A stretch of DNA of 64,000 nucleotides from contig SFGN01000004.1 in the NCBI GenBank assembly GCA_004556565.1, forward strand, positions 62,001 to 126,000. Direction: 5' to 3'. How positions within the stretch are numbered: position 1 is the stretch's first letter; the number at the start of each line of letters is the position of its first letter. The position numbers were made by a program, and so were the translations under genes. Of this stretch, positions 36,223 to 44,718 are shown one piece after another. The notes under the pieces are model-generated. The model saw nothing but the letters and a program-made list of their open reading frames with translations. It did no database searches and was not told where the DNA came from. The stretch is from Lachnospiraceae bacterium (lineage in GTDB: Bacteria; Bacillota; Clostridia; Lachnospirales; Lachnospiraceae).

Positions 36223-39200
36223 ATGAAGAAAAAAGCACTGAGAAAAGATTTTTATATGGAAATCCGAAGAAGTCTGGGGCGATTCCTGTCCATTTTCTTT
36301 ATCGTGGCAATTGGCGTGGCATTTTTTGCAGGAATCCGTGCCACGGAACCGGACATGAGGCTTTCGGGGGATGAATATTTCGATGAAGCAAATCTGATGG
36401 ATATTCAGGTGATCAGCACGCTGGGGCTTACGGATGATGATGTGGAAGCACTGGAAGATGTGGAAGGAATAGAAAAGGTCGAAGCCGGTTATTCGACAGA
36501 TGTACTGTGTGCGAGAGGTGAGAATCAGGCTGTACTTCACCTGATGTCCATTCTCCCTTCCATGAATAAACTGACTGTGGAGGAAGGGCGGCTTCCAGAA
36601 AAATTCGATGAATGTGTAATGGATGCGGATTATGCGGCAAGTGAGGAATATAAAATCGGAGATACGATTACCGTAACATCGGGGACAGATGATGAAATTT
36701 CAGATACTCTGGTGACAGATACATTTACGATTGTCGGGACGGTCAGCAGTCCTTGCTATATTGCCTTTACGCGTGGAAGCACGACGATCGGAAACGGAAA
36801 GGTCTCCGGTTTTGTCGGCGTTATGGATGATGCATTTTCCATGGACGTGTATACAGAAATATATGCCACAGTTGAAGGTGCGAAGGAGCTGACTGCTTTT
36901 ACAAAGGAGTATGACAGTCGGCGGGACGAAGTTCTTGCTAATGTCGAAGCAATCCGTGAAGAACGGGAAATTGCACGGTATCAGCAAATTGTCGATGAAG
37001 CTGAGGAAGAACTTGATAAAGCAAGACAAGAGCTGGAAGACGGCAGACAGGAAGCACAGACTGAACTGGATGATGCCTGGCAGAAAATTACGGACGGACA
37101 GGTACAGATTGATGATGCAAAACAACAGATTTCCGATTCGAGGGCAGAGCTGGAGAATTCCAGGCTGCAGTTGATTAACGGACAGCAGGAGCTGGATCAG
37201 AACCGGGCGGCTGTGGAAGCCCAGAAGACAGAGCTGGAAGCAAAAGCACAGGAGCTGGCGGAATCAAGAGCCCAGTATGAAGCATTGGCGGCAAGCGGGA
37301 TGGCCGACGAGTCGACGCTTCAGACAATGGCTGCCCAGCTGGATCAGGCGGAGGCACAGATACAGGCGGCAAGGGTTCAGCTTAACGCTGCGGAAGCTCA
37401 GTTCACATCTGCACAGGCAGAGATTGACTCCGGCTGGACGCAGTTGTATGATGGGCAAAGTCAGCTTGATGAGGCAGAAGCAGAGCTTACTCAGAAGGAG
37501 CAGGAATTGGCAGATGCCCGTCAGGAATATGAAGACGGAAAAGCGGATGCGGAGAAAGAAATTGCAGATGCTGAGCAGGAAATCGCAGATGCTGAAGAAG
37601 ATATTAAAAGCATAAAACCTGCAGAATGGTATATCAATAATCGTGATGACCTGAATGAATATACCGGATATGGTGAGAATGCAGACCGTATGAAGTCAAT
37701 CGGGGAGGTGTTCCCGGTCATGTTCTTCCTTGTTGCGGCATTGATCAGTCTGACGACTATGACGAGAATGGTGGAAGAGCAGAGAACACAGATCGGCACA
37801 CTGAAGGCACTGGGCTACGGCAGAGGTTCTATTGCAGGAAAGTTCCTGGTTTATGCCACTCTTGCAACCATATTAGGAAGTGTTTTCGGAGTACTGTTCG
37901 GCGAAAAAATATTTCCGTATATTATTATTACTGCTTACGGAATTATGTATAAACATATGCATAATCTGGTGCTGTCTTATAATATATATTATGCCGTTGT
38001 GGCATCAGGTATTGCTCTGGCATGTACACTGCTGGCTACCTTGTTCTCATGTTATAAAGAATTACGGGAACAGTCGGCGCAGTTGATGCGGCCTCCCGCA
38101 CCGAAAAATGGAAAACGGGTATTCCTGGAGCGGATACCGTTTATTTGGAATCGTCTGAGTTTTACATGGAAATCAACCATCCGGAATCTGATCCGATATA
38201 AAAAACGATTCTTTATGACAATTGTCGGAATCAGCGGATGTATGGGGCTGCTTCTGACCGGCTTTGGGCTGGAAGACTCTATTTCCAACATCGGGGTGCT
38301 CCAGTATGAAGACCTTCAGAAATATGACGGAAATCTGATATTGGATACTGATGCAAAGGAAGAAGATAAAGAAGCTGCATATGATACGCTCACGGAGGAT
38401 TCCAGCGTGAAAATGACATGCCGTTCCCTGCTTCAGCAGGTTTCCATCGGAAACGGCGAAAAGAGTAAAGATGTGTATCTGAATGTTCCGGAGAAGACAG
38501 ACGGTTTTGAAAATTTTATTGTTCTCAGAGACCGTGTTTCACATGAAGAATATTTTCTGGATGATGAAGGTGCAGTCCTGACAGAAAAAATGGCAAAAGA
38601 GCTGGGTGTTAAGGCAGGGGATGCCATTTACATAAAAGATGCAGGCGGAGAAGGAAAGATTAAGATTACTGCCATCTGCGAAAACTATATGCATCATTAT
38701 CTCTATATGACAGAATCATCATATGAAAAAGTCTACGGAGAAAAACCGGATTACAATTCCGTTTATTATATAATGGAAGATGGGAAGGAATATATGACGG
38801 AAGATGTGGGTGAAGATGTACTTGCCGGAGAAGGTGCGTTGAGCGTAAGCTATACAGAAGGGGTTGCAGGGCAGATTCAGGATATGCTGTCAGCATTGGA
38901 TATTGTAATGGCTGTCCTGATTATTTCGGCGGGACTGCTTGCATTTGTTGTACTGTACAACCTGAATAATATCAATATTACGGAACGAAAACGGGAACTG
39001 GCAACTTTGAAGGTGCTTGGATTTTATCCTGCCGAGGTTTCGGAATATGTTTTTCGTGAAAATCTGCTCCTGACTGTGATAGGGGCGGCGGCGGGATGCT
39101 TCCTGGGGAAAATCCTGCATCAGTTCATTATCGTGACAGTTGAGATAGATTCGGCGATGTTCGGAAGAAATATTGATTTCAGCAGTTATGTATACAGCTT

Positions 39201-39297
39201 CCTGATCACGATAGGGTTTTCAATGTTCGTAAACTTTGTTATGCATTTTAAACTTAAGAAAATAGATATGGTGGAATCTTTAAAAAGTGTTGAATAA
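36223..39297 (+). CDS. FtsX-family permease with long extracellular coiled coil
   Basis: The 1024-residue protein has one N-terminal membrane segment (about 20-40) and a large external region. Residues about 247-466 of that region are a Glu/Gln/Ala-rich coiled coil. Three membrane segments from about 490 form the first FtsX domain. After a connecting stretch, a second FtsX domain has a segment near 655, an external domain, and three C-terminal segments (about 890-1020). The start at 36223 follows GCAGGAG; the frame is open 15 bases further back, starting at a GTG. It works with the ATPase immediately upstream. The coiled coil suggests contact with a cell-wall enzyme or peptide, but this is inference. 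Confidence 0.88.
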   Translation: MKKKALRKDFYMEIRRSLGRFLSIFFIVAIGVAFFAGIRATEPDMRLSGDEYFDEANLMDIQVISTLGLTDDDVEALEDVEGIEKVEAGYSTDVLCARGENQAVLHLMSILPSMNKLTVEEGRLPEKFDECVMDADYAASEEYKIGDTITVTSGTDDEISDTLVTDTFTIVGTVSSPCYIAFTRGSTTIGNGKVSGFVGVMDDAFSMDVYTEIYATVEGAKELTAFTKEYDSRRDEVLANVEAIREEREIARYQQIVDEAEEELDKARQELEDGRQEAQTELDDAWQKITDGQVQIDDAKQQISDSRAELENSRLQLINGQQELDQNRAAVEAQKTELEAKAQELAESRAQYEALAASGMADESTLQTMAAQLDQAEAQIQAARVQLNAAEAQFTSAQAEIDSGWTQLYDGQSQLDEAEAELTQKEQELADARQEYEDGKADAEKEIADAEQEIADAEEDIKSIKPAEWYINNRDDLNEYTGYGENADRMKSIGEVFPVMFFLVAALISLTTMTRMVEEQRTQIGTLKALGYGRGSIAGKFLVYATLATILGSVFGVLFGEKIFPYIIITAYGIMYKHMHNLVLSYNIYYAVVASGIALACTLLATLFSCYKELREQSAQLMRPPAPKNGKRVFLERIPFIWNRLSFTWKSTIRNLIRYKKRFFMTIVGISGCMGLLLTGFGLEDSISNIGVLQYEDLQKYDGNLILDTDAKEEDKEAAYDTLTEDSSVKMTCRSLLQQVSIGNGEKSKDVYLNVPEKTDGFENFIVLRDRVSHEEYFLDDEGAVLTEKMAKELGVKAGDAIYIKDAGGEGKIKITAICENYMHHYLYMTESSYEKVYGEKPDYNSVYYIMEDGKEYMTEDVGEDVLAGEGALSVSYTEGVAGQIQDMLSALDIVMAVLIISAGLLAFVVLYNLNNINITERKRELATLKVLGFYPAEVSEYVFRENLLLTVIGAAAGCFLGKILHQFIIVTVEIDSAMFGRNIDFSSYVYSFLITIGFSMFVNFVMHFKLKKIDMVESLKSVE

Positions 39298-39302
39298 TCC
39301 GG

Positions 39303-39330
39303 CACCCGCTTCTGTGAGGAGGCGGGTGTT
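39303..39330 (+). terminator. Hairpin after the FtsX gene
   Basis: CACCCGC (39303-39309) pairs with GCGGGTG (39322-39328) and is followed by TTTCC. It is a weak terminator; read-through into the regulator genes is possible. Confidence 0.5.
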
Positions 39331-39511
39331 TCCATCATTGGGAGTACAACTGCTCTTATGGAAAAGCATCCAAAATAAGCACGGGAAAAGGAATTATCTA
39401 ATTAGACCCGAGATTTCACAAAAGAAACATATATTTTTCATATAATACTGTTTAAAGATGTTAGGAAAATCAAAATATGCAGATATGCGGCCAAAAAAGG
39501 AGAAAAAAGTT

Positions 39512-40192
39512 ATGGAAAAGGCAAAAATCCTGGTTGTGGATGATGAAAGCAGAATGCGTAAACTGGTGAAAGACTTCCTTGTAAGAGAAGGATATTCGGT
39601 TCTGGAAGCTGCGGATGGTGTTGAGGCAATGGATTTATTTTACAGCGATAAAGAAATAGAACTGATCATTCTGGATGTGATGATGCCGAGAATGGATGGA
39701 TGGCAGGTATGCCGTGAAATCCGGGAACATTCAAAAGTACCTGTAATCATGCTGACGGCGCGTTCCGAAGAGCGGGATGAGCTGCAGGGGTTTGATCTGG
39801 GTGTGGATGAATACATTTCCAAACCGTTCAGCCCCAAAATACTTGTTGCACGTGTAGGTGCGATCCTGAGAAGGACAAGGGGCGGGGAAAAGGAAGACCT
39901 GATGCGTGCAGGCGGGATCGTAGTTGACAAAACGGCTCATCTTGTCAGGATTGATGACAAAAACGTGGAGTTGAGCTTTAAAGAATTTGAATTATTGTCG
40001 TACTTTATGGAAAATGAAGGAATTGCACTTTCGAGAGAGAAAATCCTGAATAATGTGTGGAATTATGATTATTTCGGAGATGCGCGGACAATCGACACTC
40101 ATGTAAAAAAGCTGAGGAGCAAACTTGGGGATAAAGGCGATTATATTAAGACCATCTGGGGGATGGGGTACAAATTTGAAGTAGACGAATGA
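39512..40192 (+). CDS. OmpR-family response regulator
   Basis: The 226-residue protein has a receiver domain with Asp10/Asp11, the phosphoacceptor Asp55 in LIILDVMMPRMDG and the conserved Lys in ISKPFSP. It ends in a winged-helix DNA-binding domain (ELSFKEFELLSYFMENEG, DARTIDTHVKKLRSKLG). The start at 39512 follows AAGGAG. The histidine kinase begins 14 bases after its stop. Its likely targets include the ABC/FtsX pair upstream, by analogy with similar gene orders. Confidence 0.93.
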   Translation: MEKAKILVVDDESRMRKLVKDFLVREGYSVLEAADGVEAMDLFYSDKEIELIILDVMMPRMDGWQVCREIREHSKVPVIMLTARSEERDELQGFDLGVDEYISKPFSPKILVARVGAILRRTRGGEKEDLMRAGGIVVDKTAHLVRIDDKNVELSFKEFELLSYFMENEGIALSREKILNNVWNYDYFGDARTIDTHVKKLRSKLGDKGDYIKTIWGMGYKFEVDE

Positions 40193-40205
40193 GTGGGGCG
40201 GGATA

Positions 40206-41747
40206 ATGAAACATTTTATAAAAAACTCAATCAGGCATCAGCTTCTGGTGATGTTCCTGAGTTTAATCGTCCTGATATTGTTATTGATATTTATCATTAA
40301 TTCCAGTTTTCTGGAACAATATTATATTCTTCATAAGCAGACGCAGATGAAGGAGATGTATCAAATGATCGAAACTGCAGTGATGCAGGACGAAATCGGT
40401 ACTTCTGATATGCAGACACAGCTTCTTGGAAACAGCGAGAGGACGAATATATCGATTATTGTGCTTCGGGTGGAACAGGATCAGCAGGCAGAAGTAATCC
40501 TGTATACGGAACAGCAGGAAAGAGGGCCGTTGTTTACCAAGCTCTTCGGTTATCTGGCAGGCCCGAAACGCGGAACTCTGCTTTATCAGGAAGACAATTA
40601 TGCAATCTATAAATCCGGGGAACCGGGGACAAAAGGCGATTATCTTGAAATGTACGGGACGATTTCTGACAATATGCTTTTCTTTATGCAAAGTCCGCTG
40701 GAGAGTATCCGGGACAGTGCGGCGCTTGCAAATAATTTCCTGATTTATGTCGGAATCGCGGCGTTGATTCTGGGAAGCCTGTTTGTCTGGTTGTTCTCCA
40801 GAAAAATAACAGAGCCGATTCTGGAGCTCGCTACTTTGTCACGCAGGATGGCTGACCTGGATTTTGATGCAAGATATACCGGAAAAGAGGATGATGAAAT
40901 CGGAGTCCTGGGGCAGAGCTTTAATACAATGTCAGAAAAACTGGAAAAAACAATTTCCGAGCTCAAAGGTGCAAATATCCGGCTTCAGAAGGACATCGAA
41001 CAAAAGCAGAAGATGGAAGAGATGAGAAATGAGTTCCTGGGGAACGTATCTCATGAGCTTAAGACTCCGATTGCTTTGATCCAGGGCTATGCGGAAGGGT
41101 TAAAAGAAGTTGTCAATGATGACCCGGAAAGCAGAGAATTTTATTGCGATGTTATTATGGATGAAGCCGGTAAGATGAATCAGATGGTGAAAAATCTGCT
41201 TGTTCTGAATCAATTGGAATTCGGTTCAGACGAAGTATCAATGAACCGGTTTGATGTTGTAAAACTGATCCGGGGCGTCATTGCAAGCTGTGAGATCCTC
41301 ATCCGGCAGGCTGAAGCAGATGTAGATTTCATTGCCGATGAAACGGCATATGTGTGGGCAGACGAATTTAAAACGGAGCAGGTGATTCGAAATTACCTGA
41401 CCAATGCGATCCATCATGCGGCGGGGGAAAAGCGTATTGAAATCCGGGTGATTTCCCAGGAAAATACAGTAAGGATCAGTGTATTTAACACAGGGACACC
41501 GATACCGGATGAAGATATCGGCAAAATCTGGGACAAGTTTTACAAGGTGGACAAGGCACATACCCGGGAGTACGGCGGCAATGGAATCGGGCTTTCCATA
41601 GTAAAAGCAATTATGGAATCCTTCCATCAGAATTATGGTGTGCAGAACTATCAAAACGGTGTGGAATTCTGGTGCGAGCTGGACGCAAAAAGCATGGCGG
41701 CTCCGGCACTCTCAGCGGATGCGGAAGAAATACAGAATGAAATATAG
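40206..41747 (+). CDS. Sensor histidine kinase
   Basis: The 513-residue protein has two membrane segments (about 12-34 and 178-198) flanking an external sensor region of about 140 residues. A HAMP domain, a HisKA domain with His283 in GNVSHELKTPIALIQGYAEG, and an ATPase domain with the N-box VIRNYLTNAIHHA and G-box GGNGIGLSIVKAIM follow. The C-terminal 25 residues are variable. A large external loop fits sensing outside the membrane, unlike the short-loop kinases of Bce systems. It is co-transcribed with the response regulator. Confidence 0.93.
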   Translation: MKHFIKNSIRHQLLVMFLSLIVLILLLIFIINSSFLEQYYILHKQTQMKEMYQMIETAVMQDEIGTSDMQTQLLGNSERTNISIIVLRVEQDQQAEVILYTEQQERGPLFTKLFGYLAGPKRGTLLYQEDNYAIYKSGEPGTKGDYLEMYGTISDNMLFFMQSPLESIRDSAALANNFLIYVGIAALILGSLFVWLFSRKITEPILELATLSRRMADLDFDARYTGKEDDEIGVLGQSFNTMSEKLEKTISELKGANIRLQKDIEQKQKMEEMRNEFLGNVSHELKTPIALIQGYAEGLKEVVNDDPESREFYCDVIMDEAGKMNQMVKNLLVLNQLEFGSDEVSMNRFDVVKLIRGVIASCEILIRQAEADVDFIADETAYVWADEFKTEQVIRNYLTNAIHHAAGEKRIEIRVISQENTVRISVFNTGTPIPDEDIGKIWDKFYKVDKAHTREYGGNGIGLSIVKAIMESFHQNYGVQNYQNGVEFWCELDAKSMAAPALSADAEEIQNEI

Positions 41748-41757
41748 CAAAGAAAGT

Positions 41758-41789
41758 AAATCCGGGATGACAGTACATTCCGGATTTTC
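41758..41789 (+). terminator. Terminator after the histidine kinase
   Basis: AAATCCGG (41758-41765) pairs with CCGGATTT (41780-41787) and runs into a short T-run. Confidence 0.8.
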
Positions 41790-41827
41790 TGTCGGACATG
41801 TAACAGTTTCCTTCCCTGTGTACACTC

Positions 41828-41856
41828 TTGAAAAATGTGAAAGAATGAGATAGAAT
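41828..41856 (+). promoter_or_regulatory. Promoter of hisH-hisF
   Basis: TTGAAA (41828-41833), a 17-base spacer and TAGAAT (41851-41856) lie 55 bases before hisH. Confidence 0.7.
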
Positions 41857-41910
41857 CTTTTACATGGAAAAACAGCACGGTTACTATATAAGAATAAAGG
41901 AGAGCGCCAG

Positions 41911-42531
41911 ATGATAGCGATAATTGATTATGATGCCGGCAATATCAGGAGTGTGGAAAAAGCACTGCTCCTCCTGGGGCAGGGTGTGAAGATTTCCTCT
42001 GATGCAAGGGAAATCCTGGAGGCGGACAAGGTGATACTTCCGGGTGTCGGTGCATTTGGAGATGCAATGAGTAAACTGCATACACGCGGGTTGACAGATG
42101 TGATCCGGCAGACCGTGGAGAACGGAACGCCTTTCCTCGGCATCTGTCTTGGACTGCAGCTTTTGTTTGAACGAAGTGACGAAGCACCGGGAGTGGAAGG
42201 ACTCGGAATTCTGCCGGGAGAGATATTAAGGATTCCCCCACAGGAAAATCTGAAAATCCCTCACATGGGATGGAATTCCCTGCATCTTGAGAATAACGGA
42301 CGGTTATTTAAAGGCGTAACAGAGCAGGCATATGTCTATTTTGTTCATTCTTATTATTTGAAAGCGAAAGAAGAAGAGATAGTAAAGGCTTCGACGGAGT
42401 ATGGTGTACATATTCATGCATCTGTTGAAAAAGGAAATGTATTCGCATGCCAGTTCCATCCTGAAAAGAGCAGCGATGTCGGACTTCAGATCCTTCGGAA
42501 TTTTGTAGAACTGGGACAGGAGGTGCAGTGA
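41911..42531 (+). CDS. hisH: Imidazole glycerol phosphate synthase, glutaminase subunit
   Basis: HisH releases ammonia from glutamine and channels it to HisF in histidine synthesis. The 206-residue class I amidotransferase has the nucleophile Cys79 in [11 protein letters not shown] and the His183/Glu185 pair in QFHPEKSS. The N-terminus is [27 protein letters not shown] precedes the ATG. Its stop overlaps the hisF start by one base. The other his genes are not in the window, so the pair stands apart from the rest of the pathway. Confidence 0.96.
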   Translation: MIAIIDYDAGNIRSVEKALLLLGQGVKISSDAREILEADKVILPGVGAFGDAMSKLHTRGLTDVIRQTVENGTPFLGICLGLQLLFERSDEAPGVEGLGILPGEILRIPPQENLKIPHMGWNSLHLENNGRLFKGVTEQAYVYFVHSYYLKAKEEEIVKASTEYGVHIHASVEKGNVFACQFHPEKSSDVGLQILRNFVELGQEVQ

Positions 42532-43292
42532 TGTTTACAAAAAGAATCATTCCCTGCCTGGATGTGAATGCAGGGCGTGTGGTAAAAGGAGTAAATTTTG
42601 TAGACCTGAAAGATGCCGGCGATCCTGTTGAGATTGCGAAGGCCTATGATAAAGCCGGTGCTGACGAGCTTGTATTTCTTGATATTACCGCATCTTCCGA
42701 TGACAGAAAAACGGTAGTCGATATGGTGCGTCAGGTGGCGGAATGTGTGTTTATTCCGTTTACGGTAGGCGGGGGAATCCGAACAGTAGAAGATTTCCGT
42801 ATGCTTCTCAGAGAAGGGGCAGACAAAATTTCTATTAATTCTTCTGCGATTAATACTCCGAACCTGATTTCCGATGCGGCTGAGAAGTTTGGAAGTCAGT
42901 GTGTTGTTGTGGCAATTGACGCAAAGCGGCGCTCAGACGGCAGCGGCTGGAATATTTATAAACACGGCGGACGTATCGATGTAGGGATTGACGCCGTCGA
43001 ATGGGCAGTGAAAGCTGAAAGGCTGGGAGCGGGCGAAATCCTGCTGACAAGTATGGACTGTGACGGGACAAAAGCGGGGTACGATCTGGAACTGACCCGT
43101 GCCATTGCAGAGAATGTGTCTATTCCGGTGATTGCTTCCGGAGGGGCAGGCACGCTTGAGCATTTCAGAGATGCACTGACAACGGGAAAAGCAGACGCTG
43201 CCCTTGCGGCATCGCTGTTTCATTATAAAGAACTGGAAATCAAAGAGGTAAAAGAGTATCTGCGGAAGGAAGGCGTTTCCGTGCGGCTGTAG
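42531..43292 (+). CDS. hisF: Imidazole glycerol phosphate synthase, cyclase subunit
   Basis: HisF converts PRFAR plus ammonia to imidazole glycerol phosphate and AICAR, the latter feeding purine synthesis. The 253-residue TIM barrel has catalytic Asp11 ([13 protein letters not shown]) and Asp130 (VAIDAKRR), and phosphate-binding [10 protein letters not shown] and [10 protein letters not shown]. The ATG at 42531 shares a base with the hisH stop (TGATG) and AGGAGG lies in the end of hisH. ung follows after 12 bases. Confidence 0.97.
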   Translation: MFTKRIIPCLDVNAGRVVKGVNFVDLKDAGDPVEIAKAYDKAGADELVFLDITASSDDRKTVVDMVRQVAECVFIPFTVGGGIRTVEDFRMLLREGADKISINSSAINTPNLISDAAEKFGSQCVVVAIDAKRRSDGSGWNIYKHGGRIDVGIDAVEWAVKAERLGAGEILLTSMDCDGTKAGYDLELTRAIAENVSIPVIASGGAGTLEHFRDALTTGKADAALAASLFHYKELEIKEVKEYLRKEGVSVRL

Positions 43293-43304
43293 GAGTATGA
43301 AAAG

Positions 43305-43973
43305 ATGGCAGGAATTAATGGCGAATGGTACGAAGCATTAAAGGGTGAGTTTAAAAAAACTTATTATAAAAAATTATATCAAACGGTGAATGAGGAATAT
43401 CAAAGCAGACAGATATTTCCTCCGGCGGAGGATATTTTCAATGCCTTTCATCTGACACCGCTGAATCAGGTAAAAGTCGTGATTCTTGGGCAGGATCCGT
43501 ATCACAATGACGGGCAGGCACATGGGCTTTGTTTTTCTGTGAAGAAAGGCGTGGAAATCCCGCCTTCTCTGGTAAATATTTATCAGGAACTTCATGACGA
43601 CCTGGGCTGTACGATTCCCTCTCACGGATGTCTGACAAAATGGGCCGAGCAGGGAGTACTGATGCTGAATACGGTGCTGACTGTCCGGGCACATCAGGCA
43701 AATTCCCACCGTGGTATCGGATGGGAAGAATTTACGGATGCCGCGATACTGGCATTGAACAGCCAGGACCGTCCGATTGTATTTATCCTGTGGGGAACAC
43801 CGGCACAGAGAAAGGAGCGGATGCTCAATAATCCGAAACATCTGATTTTGAAAGCACCGCATCCGAGCCCGCTTTCCGCATACAGAGGATTTTTCGGAAG
43901 CAGGCCGTTCAGCCGGACAAATGATTTCCTGAAAGAGCACGGTGTGGAGCCGGTTGACTGGCAGATAGAATAA
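43305..43973 (+). CDS. ung: Uracil-DNA glycosylase, family 1
   Basis: It removes uracil from DNA in base excision repair. The 222-residue protein has the water-activating motif GQDPYHNDGQAHGLCFSV (Asp64, His67), the uracil-pocket residues in LLNTVLTVRAHQANSH-type context, and the HPSPLSAYRGFFG motif with His186. The length is standard. AGGAGTATGAAAAG precedes the ATG. It is 12 bases after hisF and likely read from the same promoter. Confidence 0.96.
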   Translation: MAGINGEWYEALKGEFKKTYYKKLYQTVNEEYQSRQIFPPAEDIFNAFHLTPLNQVKVVILGQDPYHNDGQAHGLCFSVKKGVEIPPSLVNIYQELHDDLGCTIPSHGCLTKWAEQGVLMLNTVLTVRAHQANSHRGIGWEEFTDAAILALNSQDRPIVFILWGTPAQRKERMLNNPKHLILKAPHPSPLSAYRGFFGSRPFSRTNDFLKEHGVEPVDWQIE

Positions 43974-44027
43974 CAGAGAGCCTTGAACAGAGGAAGTATA
44001 GCTTTACGTTCCTTTATCTGCAGGAGG

Positions 44028-44291
44028 CTACTCCTCGATGATCTGGATTTCCAGATAGTCGAAATCTATGGAATCCACGAAATTGTCCTGATAAAAACGG
44101 GTTTTGTCATGCCGTTTGAAATCTGCTACCGTGGCATCCAGCCAGAGTGGTTTGCTTAAATCGAATTCATAACAGATGGCATCCAGCGCATGAAAAATTT
44201 TGTGGGTACGGGTGTCATCAGATTCGTCACAGATTACAGTGTCTCGTAGAAGACGGCTGTCTTTGAATATTTTTCCCCAGAAACGGAACAT
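44028..44291 (-). CDS. Small conserved-looking protein of unknown function
   Basis: The 87-residue acidic protein begins MFRFWGKIFKDSRLLRDTVI and ends FDYLEIQIIEE. It has no signal peptide, membrane segment or recognised motif. An excellent ribosome site AAGGAGG lies ten bases before the ATG, and codon use looks ordinary, so it is probably a real gene. It is convergent with ung and 427 bases of non-coding DNA lie upstream of it. Confidence 0.7.
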   Translation of the reverse strand: MFRFWGKIFKDSRLLRDTVICDESDDTRTHKIFHALDAICYEFDLSKPLWLDATVADFKRHDKTRFYQDNFVDSIDFDYLEIQIIEE

Positions 44292-44369
44292 GATGGGTTT
44301 CCTCCTTGTCTTTACAATAATTGTCAGCTGAAATGTTTCAGCAGACCTGTTTCTTATAACAGAATGTGA

Positions 44370-44401
44370 TATATCAGATATAAAATGTAGTATATCGGAT
44401 A
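44370..44401. repeat. 11-bp direct repeat, 21-bp period
   Basis: TATATCAGATA (44370-44380) and TATATCGGATA (44391-44401) are near-identical direct repeats exactly 21 bases apart, two helical turns. They lie about 80-110 bases upstream of the small minus-strand gene and would put two protein sites on one face of the DNA. Confidence 0.5.
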
Positions 44402-44587
44402 CAGTCAGAAAAGTAAAGGAAGGAAATCAACATTGCCGAATGCGCCGGAGAAGGAGTTACATTTGTTCGGGTAGGTACATCAAACGTGCATTCTGCGAAA
44501 AACAGGCAGCATGTGTTCTTACAGGTACTGTCAACGAGCTGTTTATAAGAAATCATTAAATAAATATAAAAAAAGTGTAAAAATTTC

Positions 44588-44616
44588 TTGATTTTCAGTA
44601 AATATTTGTGTATAAT
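44588..44616 (+). promoter_or_regulatory. Promoter of the AGCS symporter gene
   Basis: TTGATT (44588-44593), a 17-base spacer and TATAAT (44611-44616). The transcript meets a terminator hairpin within about 45 bases of its start. Confidence 0.75.
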
Positions 44617-44631
44617 CCACCTATATTGCAC

Positions 44632-44667
44632 GAGGGAGTGGCGATTTAAGATGCTGCTCTTTTTTTT
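44632..44667 (+). terminator. Leader terminator upstream of the AGCS gene
   Basis: GAGTGGC (44636-44642) pairs with GCTGCTC (44653-44659) using two G-T pairs, followed by eight T. It lies between the promoter and the gene, so it may act as an attenuator. No glycine riboswitch or T-box motif was found around it. Confidence 0.7.
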
Positions 44668-44718
44668 GCAGTCAAATCATGCCAATTGAAGATAAGTAAA
44701 TGAGAAAGAGGTGTTTTT

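Noticed and set aside
44292-44718. Possible glycine riboswitch before the AGCS gene
   Set aside because: The conserved glycine aptamer segments are missing and the transcribed leader before the terminator is only about 40 bases.
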